NCBI GenBank assembly: GCA_015698045.1
Contig: BLAL01000239.1
Span: 806,001-870,000 of the forward strand
Length of the DNA: 64,000 bases
Origin: Rhizophagus clarus
Lineage: Eukaryota; Glomeromycota; Glomeromycetes; Glomerales; Glomeraceae
Reading direction: 5' to 3'
A program made the position numbers and the translations under genes. Below the pieces are notes generated by a model. That model was not told where the DNA came from, ran no database searches, and saw only the letters and a list, made by a program, of their open reading frames with translations. Shown here one piece after another: positions 20,267 to 31,320 of this stretch. Position 1 is the first letter of the stretch, and the number at the start of each line of letters is the position of its first letter.

Positions 20267-22550
20267 TATCTAATTGTAATCTAAATAATACAGGACCTGA
20301 AATCTTTTCACAAGTGTGTTTTCGAAAGGACGGCTTCGCTTGCCTTTTGGTATTGTTTGGGGTTAGTTGATTATATGTTTTTTTCCTTAAATGTACTCTA
20401 GTGGACGATTATTGAATTCATGTATCAATTTCTTCCTTTCTAAATAAAATAAATAGGACCTGAAATCTTTGCTTTAGTTTCCAGCTTTAATGACTCATTG
20501 TTAAAAAAAAGATTAGTCTTTAGTATGACAAGAAGTATGACATCATTTCGATCTTTTATTATTGTTTGTGCAATGTATAGGATATTTCGCGTCTGTGCGC
20601 ATGAAATATATTTTTTTAAAGTCAATATTAATATGTTATTTGTTATACTAATTTGTTGCGATATATGATAAAATTCGTCGATAATATTTGATCATCATCA
20701 TCATATAGCACCAGGACCCCCAGACAATTATAATAGAGATAACATCCGCAGTACTAATTAAAAATCCAATGAAATATAAAATCTTGGTTAAATTGGATGG
20801 AATTTAACGAAAAAAAAGTTTTTGTATTAAATATGGATTAACCGGATTATATTATTTACTATGAAAAGTAATCCTTTGCTATTATTTTCTATAAAGACCT
20901 ATCTTTTAATAAAGATTACATCCCTTCACAAGCATTTTACAAAAAAGAGCATTAGTAATGTTCTCAAACAAAATTATTAAAGAACATCTTTTCCTTTGTC
21001 ACTTATTAAAGAAATTGCCTCCTTCAAATTCTACCTATTAATGAATATTATTCCCTTTTCGAATTTATACCCTTTTATCTTATGCATATAGATTTACTGC
21101 ATTACGGTATTACATTAAATTACTTTAAATCACAGCATTAAATTAAATTACGATGTTACAGCATTACAGTCAAAATATATGTTTTTATAATAAAGCATTA
21201 CATATGACAAATATTTATCCAAAATTATATACTTTTTTTTACTGTAGCCTAATTTAGTGATACTCTATTTAGTCATTAACATTAAGAAAAGAATGCCAAA
21301 AAGCTTGTGCCATGTTGCTCGAACTTTTTTGTAAATAGCCTGAAAATTTTCTGATAGCTTATAGCTTATAGCCTATCGCTTATAGCTTTAAATTTTATAT
21401 AGCAATCAGTTTTTTTTTACAGATAAGGGTTCATTTTATTTAAAAAAAAAAAAATTGTTTGTGTACAAAAAAAAAAATTTCTATAATTATTTTGGTTAAA
21501 ATACTTCTGCGGCTAAAAAAAACTACAACAATTGGATTAAAACCCACAGTGGAACATATATTTATGGTTACTAATAAAAAAATAATTAATGGCATTGGAA
21601 TAATTTCTTAATAATAAAATAATAAAAAAAAAAAAATAAATTATTTTCATTAATACATTTATGGCTAAATAAAAAAAAAAAAAATAAATTATTTTCATTA
21701 AGATATTTTTATGGCTAAAAAAAAATACACCAATTGGATTAAACCTGCAATAGAACATATTATTGCATGATCGCTTTAATTGATTTTAATGGCAGAGATA
21801 GTCCTCCACAGAAAAATTTTATATTAAATTAAAATTAAATTATTAACCAATTTTTTTTTTTCAAAAAAAAAAAAAAATTAACATAATTAATTAAAATATG
21901 GTGCATTGATTCAATATAAAAATATTTTTCTTTTTTTTTTAACTATAAAATCATTGAATTCCAGTTTTTCCAGAAAAAAAAAATCTGGTTAATTACCAAT
22001 AATAAAAATTGACATATAAATTGAATTATACTTTATTTATTAGAAACACAAAATATAAAATTTTTTTTTTACATCATTGAATTCCGGTTTTTGACAACAA
22101 AAAAAAACTGGTTAATTATTAGTAAGGATTGACATGACATATAGTGATCTCATATTTTATATAATAACTAAATAAGGATAATTTTTTTTTTATTCAGATG
22201 ATTTTTCGCTTATTAACGTTTTTTGTAAAACAATTGCAAGATTATAATGACTAGCTAAAATAATTATTTTTTGTATATTTAATATTAATAATATTTCAAA
22301 AAAAAAAAATCTTTATTGTACAATTTTTTTTTTTTTACATATTTATTACAATACAAAAAAATGTATTATATTCTGTTTTTTTTTTGATTAAAAAAAAATA
22401 TTTTTCACAATAAATAAAAAGGTATTGTTATAATGTAGCGTAAAAATAATAATAATTAAAAAAGTACAATAAAAGTATTATATATTGTTTGTAAATAATA
22501 AACGATTTTATGACAATAAACTTTAGTTGCATAAAAAAAAAATACGTCTT

Positions 22551-22590
<40 letters not shown>
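20267..22590. other. Repeat-rich AT spacer
   Basis: No genes. Local duplications: about 21525-21760 holds units containing 'caattggattaaa', 'ggaacatat' and 'ttattttcattaa'. About 21945-22140 holds two copies of a unit of about 125 bp around 'atcattgaattcc(a/g)gtttt' and 'ctggttaatta'. About 21340-21385 repeats 'atagcttatagc'. A run of about 33 T lies at 22556-22588. Confidence 0.6.
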
Positions 22591-22592
<2 letters not shown>

Positions 22593-22603
22593 AAAAACAA
22601 TCT

Positions 22604-22856
22604 ATGCCAGCAAAATTATCGTTAATATGCATGATTCATTTGGTCAGTGAAAAAGATACGACTAATTACATTATAAGAGAAGCTTTAGCTGTAGTGAGAA
22701 AAGAAGATAGAACTTCCATGGAGTTGAAAGTAACTTCTTTCATTCCTAAAGCTTCAAATAGCGGCACTTGATAGAACCGCTTTTAAAACAGATCCAGATG
22801 TAATTAGGGAGTATGACCGTCTTGAAGCTTTGGCTACAACTCCCTTACCAATATAA
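22604..22856 (+). pseudogene. Unrecognised gene relic (last exon?)
   Basis: Codons with real-protein character in two frames. ATG at 22604 reads through NYIIREALAVVRKEDRTSME and ELKVTSFIPKASNSGT to a double stop (TGA TAG). The next frame then gives ALDRTAFKTDPDVIREYDRL and EALATTPLPI before a stop at 22854. A single frame change near 22765 explains the switch. I do not recognise the family. It could be the end of a gene whose upstream exons were lost behind the poly-T tract. Confidence 0.5.
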
Positions 22857-23280
22857 TTCTCGTATTTCAATAAAACTTCTTTATTATTAAATTCTCTCAC
22901 AATTTTTTAAATAAAAAGATATTTATTTCACTTTATTAATTAAACATAATATTTAATTTTCTTACTATGTGTCAATCAGCATCACCGCGTGAAGCTTTAT
23001 GCAACCCTAATTTTGCATGTAACCTTTAACCAAAATACCCGTTTTTTCATATGGCCTTCCCATTAAAAATGCAAAAAAATATACTTTTTTTGCATGACCT
23101 TTACGCCTGATTGATATGTTTACTAAGATTATTACGAAATATTTGTATATAAGGGGAGTTTACAAAAAAATATGATATCATTATCATAAAAAATTATTAT
23201 TAAGGGTGCAGTCTTTAAGTAACTGACGTAATTAAGTTTTAAAACTTAACTAAGTTAGGCTACACCTCTAGGTATTATAT
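22857..23280. other. Spacer with an 18-bp palindrome upstream of the small-protein gene
   Basis: Mostly AT-rich. A perfect palindrome TTAAGTTTTAAAACTTAA lies at 23232-23249, about 130 bp upstream of the ATG at 23379. No other function is visible. Confidence 0.5.
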
Positions 23281-23378
23281 TGTTATATTATCGTATATCA
23301 GCGAAAAAGTATAAATAAAGCCACAAAATTGTCTTTTATTCCTCTATTCCTTCATCATTAAATTATTAATTTTTAGAA
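23281..23378 (+). promoter_or_regulatory. Conserved upstream block of small-protein copy A
   Basis: About 95 bp from 'gttatattatcgtat' through 'agcgaaaa', 'tataaataaagc' (TATA-like), 'tctattccttcatca' and 'attaatttttagaa' to the ATG. It matches the DNA upstream of copy B (61493-61592, minus) nearly position for position, so the duplication included the promoter/5' leader. Confidence 0.7.
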
Positions 23379-23555
23379 ATGTCTTTTTCAAATCGATCTT
23401 ATCAATCCCAAAGTCATCAAAAAAGTCGAAGATTAAAAAGAAAAATTACAAATCATTATCGAAGAATTGCATCGAATAATGATATACTTCGAAGGATTTC
23501 ACAACATTCGATTAATTCATTTGTGAATCAATTATTTAACGGATCGACGTTTTAG
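23379..23555 (+). CDS. Small basic protein family, copy A, 58 aa
   Basis: ATG at 23379, stop TAG at 23553-23555. The protein is highly basic and polar: MSFSNRSYQSQSHQKSRRLK, then RKITNHYRRIASNNDILRRI and SQHSINSFVNQLFNGSTF. It is related to the 52-aa product at 61334-61492, sharing (S/T)FSNRSYQSQ at the start, R-K-I-x-x-x-Y-R-R in the middle and VNQLFNGS at the end. No signal peptide or membrane segment; Arg/Lys density suggests nucleic-acid or acidic-partner binding. No known family. The conservation of start, stop and upstream block between copies is the main evidence that it is a gene. Confidence 0.6.
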   Translation: MSFSNRSYQSQSHQKSRRLKRKITNHYRRIASNNDILRRISQHSINSFVNQLFNGSTF

Positions 23556-25060
23556 ACGAACTTTTATACTGTATTAAATTATGTTCTTTTCGTTAAATCT
23601 TCGTTAATTATCGATTTTTTCTTTTACGTTCATATGATGATTAGACAACTATTAGACAAGCTCTTATATACTGTACTATACCGTCTTTTTAACGCATTCT
23701 TTACTTCTTAAATTATATTCTTTTCGCTAAATCTCTTTTACGTTTAAATTCGTTATTTATCGATTTTTCTTTTACGTTTTATACGATGATATATCACGCT
23801 TGAAATTGAACTTTATTACGGTATTATTAGCCAAAAAAAATTCCTATTACGCGTATTTCCAAACAAAAAGTTTACGCTTATTCATTTACGATATAATAAT
23901 ATAGCTATATTTATTACATGTGCATAAAATAGATTAAAATGTAAAAAAGGTGGCCGATGATATACTGTATATGGTTTATGATTAAGCTTATTAAGAATAT
24001 TTTATAAGTATTGCTTGTATATATTTTTTTAATTACTGTATGATGTAAGATATTATAAATTTCAATCTTTTGTATAAAATCGAAACTTAGAATTAATGTA
24101 GCGAATTAAATATGTTAAATTACTTTAATTACTGTATTTCAATATATATAATATTTTATTCTGATACTTTATCCTTATTTAATAAAATTATCGACGCTAG
24201 AAATATTGAATAATTTTTAAAAATTCCTATATGATCACGTGGCAACTCGTCGGAAAAATGGTGGCCGGACCTACAGTACATACCGGCTTTTTAAATTAGG
24301 GTTAGGATTAGGGAATGGGGATTAGGGTTAGGAAATATGTCACGTAGCATCACACCTTAACCGTTCTTCGATTTTATAATTATTCTGGGGACAAATATTT
24401 AAATTAGTCATCATTCATTATTTGTCACGCCTATTATTAAATCCAGCCACCATCTTTTGTGGTGAGCGCGTTTTTCACGTGGCTTGATCGCATTAAAATT
24501 TGAACCACGCCCACAAACTGATGATTTAAAATGACGTCATTTGACATGGTTGCACACTAAATTGTTAGATCCAAAGAGTGAGTCGTTAATCACATTGAAT
24601 AAAATTGTTTCTTATTTTTTTGGAATTCTTTATATAATATATATTACGTGTATGTCGTGTCATCAAAAAACTAGTTTATTACTAAAGTATATTTAATAAA
24701 AAGTTAATTTGAGTAACAATTAACAATAGAAATAAAATTAATAATAAATTTGCATTTATTGATGCATTATAAATCATGTAAAACAAATTTGTTGCCTCAA
24801 ATTATGAAATTATGGTTAATTCCGTGTAAAAGAAAGCAAGAACTACTATTTATTCTCCCTATATTATTTATGCTCTAGTCATCTATTTCATCGGAACTAC
24901 TTCTGCTTATGAAACGATAAGCTAATTCAATTTTTATGCTGTGTAGAAGATACAGTAAGAAAGAATTCCTATCTGTTTTTTATACTCTATCTTTGAACTC
25001 TAGGCGTCTAATTTGCATTTCATTATTATTATTTTTCTTACAATAAAATTTGAATCTTAT
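23556..25060. other. Spacer with direct repeat, telomere-like tract and palindromic sites
   Basis: A direct repeat of about 75 bp at 23575-23640 and 23705-23790 ('attcttttcg(c/t)taaatct' .. 'tcgattttt'). A degenerate TTAGGG tract at 24296-24332. 'ccatcttttgtggtgagcgc' near 24447. A perfect TGACGTCA (CRE/ATF-type site) at 24532-24539. No gene frame. Confidence 0.55.
24296..24332 (+). repeat. Interstitial telomere-like repeat
   Basis: Three TTAGGG/TTAGG units, then a GGGAATGGGG spacer, then ATTAGGGTTAGG: a degenerate copy of the common fungal telomere unit, G-rich on the plus strand. Confidence 0.7.
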
Positions 25061-25867
25061 TCATATTAAAAACCCATCTCTGTCATTTAGATGATCCTTT
25101 TTAAATTGATTAGAATTATTGTCTTCAATTTCTTGGTGGAGTTCATCGATTTGATCTGATTCCTCATCAGATTTTTTTACAATATCCAATGTAGCTTCTT
25201 TCTCTTGGTATAATTCATCAAATTGTTCTGATTCTTCAGATGTTTCTAATATTAAATCGACAATATTCGAAGTGGATTCACAATGACTCTGTTGTGAAGT
25301 AAAAATAGATTTTGCAACATTATTTTCATTTGTTGTAGTTGTATTATCTTCACTATCTTTTGATGATGATGACATAACTTTATCGTTACAACTTGAAAGC
25401 TGAAATTTTAATATTTTCCTCTTTTTATCCCACGCTTCATAAGAGATAATTTCATCATTCATACTTCGTTCATTATCTGAAGAAGAATCTTCTGGTGATG
25501 ACCGATCATCATACATAGGATGAGAAAACCATGCATCACCAATCTTTACAATTTTTCTACTTTGTAATGATCTTTCTATCATCAACTCTTTTGATTCAGA
25601 ATTAGATCCTGAATATTTTCTTTTGACACAAGTAAATTTTGATAAAGGTAATTTTTCTTCTTCAGAATCCGTACTAAATGGTAAAATAGAATCATCATCT
25701 GAATATTGAGATGTGCTTAAGATGGATTCTCTATTTTCTTCATCACTCAAAACTATATAAGTATATAAAGGTAAAAAACAGATGATAAAAATATTCTTAT
25801 TTAATTTAATAAATATTCATGATAAAAGAAGTTTATTTGATATAATACCCCCTTCTTTCAAATCCAT
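25061..25867 (-). CDS. Acidic Ser-rich protein, two exons, 236 aa, unknown
   Basis: Exon 1 is 25867-25849 (ATG, 19 nt) and exon 2 is 25752-25061; the 96-bp intron has GT at 25848-25847 and TATATAG at its end. The joined start reads MDLKEGVLSDEENRESIL; exon 2 alone has no in-frame ATG near its beginning, which is why I chose this start. The product is rich in D/E/S, with Ser-Asp-Glu runs that look like casein-kinase targets (STDSEEE, SSPEDSSSDNE). It has basic patches KRKY and KKRK (possible nuclear signals), a conserved-looking core IGDAWFSHPMYDD, and a C-terminal duplication (EESEQFDELYQE and EESDQIDELHQE). No known domain. Probably an intrinsically disordered nuclear protein; this is inference. 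Confidence 0.68.
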
Positions 25868-26546
25868 CTTTTGTATTGTCTGGATTCTCAAAGATAAAAT
25901 GAAAAATTATAAAAAAAAAAAAAAAATTGTGGTGGGAAAATAAAAAATAAATAAAAAAAAAGTAAACTAAGTTTCGTCATAGGAAAAAATAATTTGCTTA
26001 TCTATCATACTGATGTCTTGATCTGATTGGTCATAATTTTTAGCTTTTGTGTAATACTCTTAAACATGTGGCTGATATCTTGTGTGCTGGAAGGTACAGT
26101 ATAATAATATAAAAGTTCAGATTCCAAATGACCAACCCCTAATATCTTTTACTAACACGAATAGGGAGCCAAATAAGGTATATAGGAATAACAAGTTATT
26201 GTTTTACATACCTTAATATTAAGTATTTCATGTGTATATAAATTTTTTTGACAATTTTAGTTCTCTTTCTTCCTCTCTTTTCATACATTTCAACTATTTT
26301 GAAAATATCATAATAACAGCAAAACTGAAAACACAATTATTTGAAATCTTAATTTGAGATTTATCATACAGAAGTTTTATAAAAATTTTTTGAATATATA
26401 AATAATCTTAAATACAAGTTAAAAGTTAGTTATTAATTTATCAAGTTAAAAAAGTGATAATATTCATTTATCAAAATATGATTTTTACTTAATTTCAAAA
26501 AGAAAAGGTGAAGTATAACAATTATCCTTATGGCTAGAGAGGATTT
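25868..26546. other. Spacer; likely promoter of the acidic-protein gene
   Basis: Contains an A run at 25912-25926, upstream of the minus-strand gene. No frame of interest. 26240-26300 is pyrimidine-rich on the plus strand. Confidence 0.4.
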
Positions 26547-26810
26547 ATGAAATCAAAATATGAACCTTTTTATTTTATTTTATTAACATTATTTATTTTA
26601 TTTTTTTTATGCTTTATATTATTGCTTAGAATTGGATACTTTCCCTTCAATAAGATATACTGTATAATTCTGTGGATAATCAAAACGTTGATGGTTGAGC
26701 ATAGGTTCAATTGGAACAACCCATTCTTAACACCAGGACATTGGCGTTGGATGCACTTTCATACATTAATGAACTACGCTAGGAACAGGCACTCAAATGT
26801 GTCGACATGA
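26547..26810 (+). CDS. Doubtful 87-aa ORF with one hydrophobic segment
   Basis: ATG at 26547. Residues about 8-30 (FYFILLTLFILFFLCFILLL) are a T-rich hydrophobic stretch. The second half (NWNNPFLTPGHWRWMHFHTL) has unusual Trp/His content, hinting at a true coding relic. No family is recognised and no splice signals complete it. Chance is quite possible. Confidence 0.22.
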   Translation: MKSKYEPFYFILLTLFILFFLCFILLLRIGYFPFNKIYCIILWIIKTLMVEHRFNWNNPFLTPGHWRWMHFHTLMNYARNRHSNVST

Positions 26811-28240
26811 GGAGAATCGCTATATTCCATGATGATGATCAGCAAAACTGTTTTCTATTATTTTACAGAAACAATTTAAGGAATAAAAATGTCAAGCATA
26901 CTGTTGATGTCAAAGGTCCTAAATTAGGGTAAGTGAAGTAGGGTTAAGGCTACAAGAGTTAAAGTAAAAGAAGTAAGGTAACAAAGGAATAAGTCTAGTA
27001 TGAATAAGGTGAATGGGATGTGTAGGACAATTCTTCATTGTTTCTATAATTTCAAAATTAGTAAGGAAAAAAAAATAATCTTGTATACTGGATGACAACA
27101 GCCTAATGGAAGAACAATTTTGCTGGAATGGATGACATGGATGGCTGGTTTATTGCTAAGAATTCAAATAAACATTTCCAAACGATGGCGACATTGTAAC
27201 TTAGATGCATCACGAAAGAGATTGTCAAACAAATAGAAATAAAATAGAATATATTTTATAATATATTCAGTATATTCTTAAAATTAAAACTGGACGACAA
27301 TGAAGAAGGCAGTTCATTTTTGAGAGTTTTCGTTTAAAATTGTTACACTAAATTTTGAGTTTTACTCATTTGGTTACTTCGTTTGGTTACCTCGTTTGGT
27401 TACATCTTTCAAGTACCCGATAATTTCTTTAATGTCATAATATGGAAAAAATAGAATTGATTCATAGCTCGTAATGATAATGATATGCTGCATAATTTCC
27501 ATATCATATTTGCATATCACCTGATCAAATTTACTTTTCCAGATAAATATAAACATTAACTGACGAAATTGGTAATTAAGTCATAACGACGAATGATTTC
27601 ACGTAAAACGAAGAGTAATTAATACACGTAGGAATGAATCTGTTAGAAAAAATTTAATCGAAATAAAGTATTTCAAGCTGATCAAATCCTAAAATTTTCT
27701 TATGCTAAACTTACGGTATTATCAATTAATCTAATCTGCTAATAATCCATTTAACATTTATTGCCCTTTTTTATTAAAAATCGCGATACAAATTTACTAC
27801 TTCAGAAATAATTACACATTTCATTTCATAACAAGAAGAATATTTAACTTAAGCATTGTTAACAAATTTCCATTTGGTGACAAAATCAGTAACAGATTTT
27901 AAAGGTTGTATGATGACGTTATTATTGCTAAAAATAAATTTATTTGTTAGATACAAGTATAAAAGAATGGTCAAATTAATAAAAATTGAGTTCATCAGTT
28001 TTGAAAAAAAAAATAAATAAATAAATAAATATTGATGATATTTTCGTTTGCAAATTTAAATTGACCTAATTCATTTAACCATAATATAACAAACACATTT
28101 TGTCGCCCCAAAACAATCAATATTTATGATGTCAATTTTTTAGCATTTTTATTATGAATTGATTGATTATTAATGTGCTTTGTCAATATACAAATGAATT
28201 AAAAGAAAATAACAAGAAAAAAAAAAAAAAGAAAAAATCA
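26811..28240. other. Intergenic; short tandem repeat at 27368-27404
   Basis: No gene seen. 'ttcgtttggttac' is repeated three times at about 27368-27404. 26920-27000 has a purine-rich plus strand ('gggtaagtgaagtagggtta'). A (TAAA)n run lies at 28012-28030. Confidence 0.5.
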
Positions 28241-29166
28241 CTATGCAGCACAACAGTTTTCTTTATCAAAACAACAACAAAAACTAATTATAAGTGCAGC
28301 AATAATTATAAACAACGTTACAGCAGGAGCTAACCACATTATTAACAGGTTTGCAGCTCTAACTTGACAAGCTGTACGAATCAATTGTGACGAATAAGGA
28401 TAACTTGCTGGACAAAAAAACGGAATATCTCCCATTTCATCTTTTGTAAAAACAGTATATAAAACTAAAAAAATAGGTTAATCAAGTTAGTTACATAATA
28501 CGTAACTTATTGCCTTCAATTAAAAAAAAAAAACTTACTCATGATTGTTAAGGAAATTAGAGTTCCACTTTATTATTAAAATCAAATAGGTTAATTATAT
28601 TTATCGTTTTTTAGATTAAAAAAAGGTTAAAAAATTAATATATATATATATATATACCTTATTCCAAAAGAATAATTATTTTTATTATCTTCACTTTTGG
28701 CTGAGTGGCAACAGTAGAAACCACCCGCTACGAATAATTAGCAAACGATTAGTAAAATTTCAAATATTTAAGGATATTATTTTATTTAAATTAATAACTT
28801 ACTTCCCAATACGAGCGCAGTTAGATACCTATTTTTTTTTTAAAAAATAAAAAAAAAAAATTCAATAAACAAATAATATCAACATAAATACATAAAAATA
28901 TCTTTTATTACTTACACATAATCCATGGGATGCAGTTTTAATTCACCATGTGTCTGATTAAACAGAGCGATCTTTGCAACCTCTGATTTTTTGGAAAAAT
29001 AAGAGATTAATATGAATAATTTTATTGAGTCGGACCGATCAAAAGAGAAGAAATCTGTGTTAATAAATAGTCACTCACCTAGTGAGAAAGATGCTAGTCC
29101 AGCAAGGGACAAGACAAAAAAAATGATTACAAAGAAACAAACCCCAACTTTTGCAAATATATTCAT
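28241..29166 (-). CDS. Tetraspan membrane protein, six exons, 167 aa
   Basis: Exons: 29166-29079, 28982-28916, 28828-28803, 28727-28658, 28567-28539 and 28464-28241 (504 nt in all). The five introns are 74-96 bp, all GT..AG, four with GTAAGT/GTGAGT-type donors, and the frame is kept across every junction. The protein has four hydrophobic segments: about 6-29 (signal-anchor like), 51-66, 81-99 and 135-160. A possible N-glycosylation site is NQT at 38-40. A loop FCPASYPYSSQLIRTACQVR lies before the last segment, and the cytosolic tail is Cys-rich (SFCCCFDKENCCAA), a candidate for palmitoylation. Four segments with a short N-terminus recall MARVEL/SUR7-like tetraspans of the plasma membrane, but no diagnostic motif is visible, so the family is open. 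It is the best intact host gene in the window. Confidence 0.78.
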
Positions 29167-30703
29167 TTCGAAATATCTTTTATTTTTATTTGAAAAAAAA
29201 TTATTTAATTTTATCCGTTTGAAGAAGAGTCCTTAAATATTCGTGTTTCTTTGTGCAAGAATTTCGTTATAGAAACAATGCACGGAAAAGAACGATAAAG
29301 AAACGTTCTTAATAACCAAATCTGATAATTTGATTGATGAATAAGATTATGTCAAGATTAGAAATTTAGTATCAGTGTATCACCAGATAACAATTGCGAT
29401 TGATGGACATATATATCACTGATATACCGACGTTGTTATTTTTTTTTAACAATACAAATTTTTTAACAATTTGTCTTGTATAATATGATTGATTATTTCT
29501 CTTTTTCACAAGTCATTATACTTGATTGTCGACAAACTGCGCCCACAAAACTGACGTGCTCTTTTAATATTGATTGACGTAATAAATAATGATTTATGCC
29601 AAATTAGACAGGTTAACAATAATGTATACGACGTATATGGACTAAAAAAAGCTATTATACTCTTCTTGGCGATCGGAAAGATAATTCTTACGCTATTTGA
29701 ATAATTACAAAATTGTTTTCTGCACTTTTTTTGTTTTCCTTTGTTATCTTCATGCATCAATAGAACAGAAGAAAATTTTTTTTTTTTCCAATTTGTCTGT
29801 ATTTGACGGTATTTATACTCCACCTAGAAATTCTAACAATTTAAAATTCTAACCTATTTTGGATTGGCTAAATAATAATACATAATTTGTTGTATATTTT
29901 ATATTTATGTCGACTAAAGCCAACAATCCAGCCGAGAATAGTATATATATAATACCGGTACGCCGCGTGATTTAAATTTTGGCGAATGGACAGAGAAATT
30001 TCAAATGACAAGTTATTTTAGACTAAATCATTTTAAGTCTTTTGAAAACCAATTAATTATTATTATTATTTTAAAGGATTGTATTTATATAATTCATCGT
30101 GAATATAGAATAAACAAATAAATAATTCCTAAAATTAACAAACCGGAATTTTTTTTTAAGAATCGGAAATTTTTTCCGATAAATTCCGAATACGTATTTT
30201 TTTCTTGAACCTTTTTTTGTAATACCAAAGACATATCCCGATCTTACGCCCAATGTCGTTCCTTTTAAAATACAGTTTAAAAAAAGGTTTATTTAGAAAA
30301 CATGTTATGCAGTGGAACAAATACAGTATCACAACAAAACATTTTTTGTATAGTGATAGATGGGAATATTCCTCAAAAATGAATCCTAATAAACAAATAT
30401 CTTTAATAATACGAATAAATTCGTTAGTATTTTTGTATTGTTTTAAAAATCAATACTTTGTGGGATTTCGCAATAATTAATCGCACATAAATAAATAAAT
30501 CATTGATATTCAAAAAAATCAAAAAAAAATCGGAAACAGTTATATTTTCTTTTTTTAATTTTATTGATTACATAAAAAAATGATCCACATTTGTCATCGA
30601 ACGTCGCAAGTTACGTTCTGATTCATTAAAAATTTTCTCATGTCTCAACTTCTTTGTCATTAATGTGCATGACATAAATAAAATTTGATGAAACAAAAAA
30701 TCA

Positions 30704-30736
<33 letters not shown>

Positions 30737-31320
30737 TCCTTTTTTTTTTTCCTATTTTGATATATCCAGTTATTCAATACTGTCTAACAATTTAAAGTTC
30801 CATTCTAACCCGGTTTGAACCAGCCCATACATAAGTGGTATATAAGTAATGCCGACCAAGATGTCGTGTGATTTATTCTCATGATTTAAAAATGATATGA
30901 AATATTTCAACTAACTATTTCTATTTTACTGCAAAGCTTTTTCTATCGTGAATTTATTTAAACAATATTTGCACCGTGAAATTTTTTAATTAGTCTATTT
31001 CCATATGATTTTCACGATGTAGCTGGCGCCACAATAAACATTTTTGTAATCACTTTGATAGCTAAATATAAATAAATAATAACTGATAACTAAATGATTA
31101 TAACAATTAGCCTTATCACCATGTCTCTAATATCCAAGACTTAACTATTAAATGATGTTTCGGTCAATTATATCAAGTTGATATATCTTACCACGGAAAA
31201 CACCAATTCATATATCTTGGTGTTCGCTATTCCTTTAGTTATATTATATATTTTTTTTTTGTTTGAAAATTAATCAAAAATTAAAAATACTTTTCTAATG
31301 AAGCACGTTATGAATTCAAA
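29167..31320. other. Intergenic with AT microsatellites; partial local duplication
   Basis: The first ~200 bp is the presumed promoter of the tetraspan gene. The stretches around 29840-29990 and 30785-30890 share phrases ('ctaacaatttaaa.ttc', 'taacc', 'cg.gtgattta') and may be an old duplicate. (AT)n occurs at 30704-30735. Short frames here look like AT noise. Confidence 0.4.

Noticed and set aside
29506-29823. 105-codon minus frame upstream of the tetraspan gene
   Set aside because: Lys/Ser/Phe-rich AT-driven sequence with no domain, no splice context and no conservation evidence.
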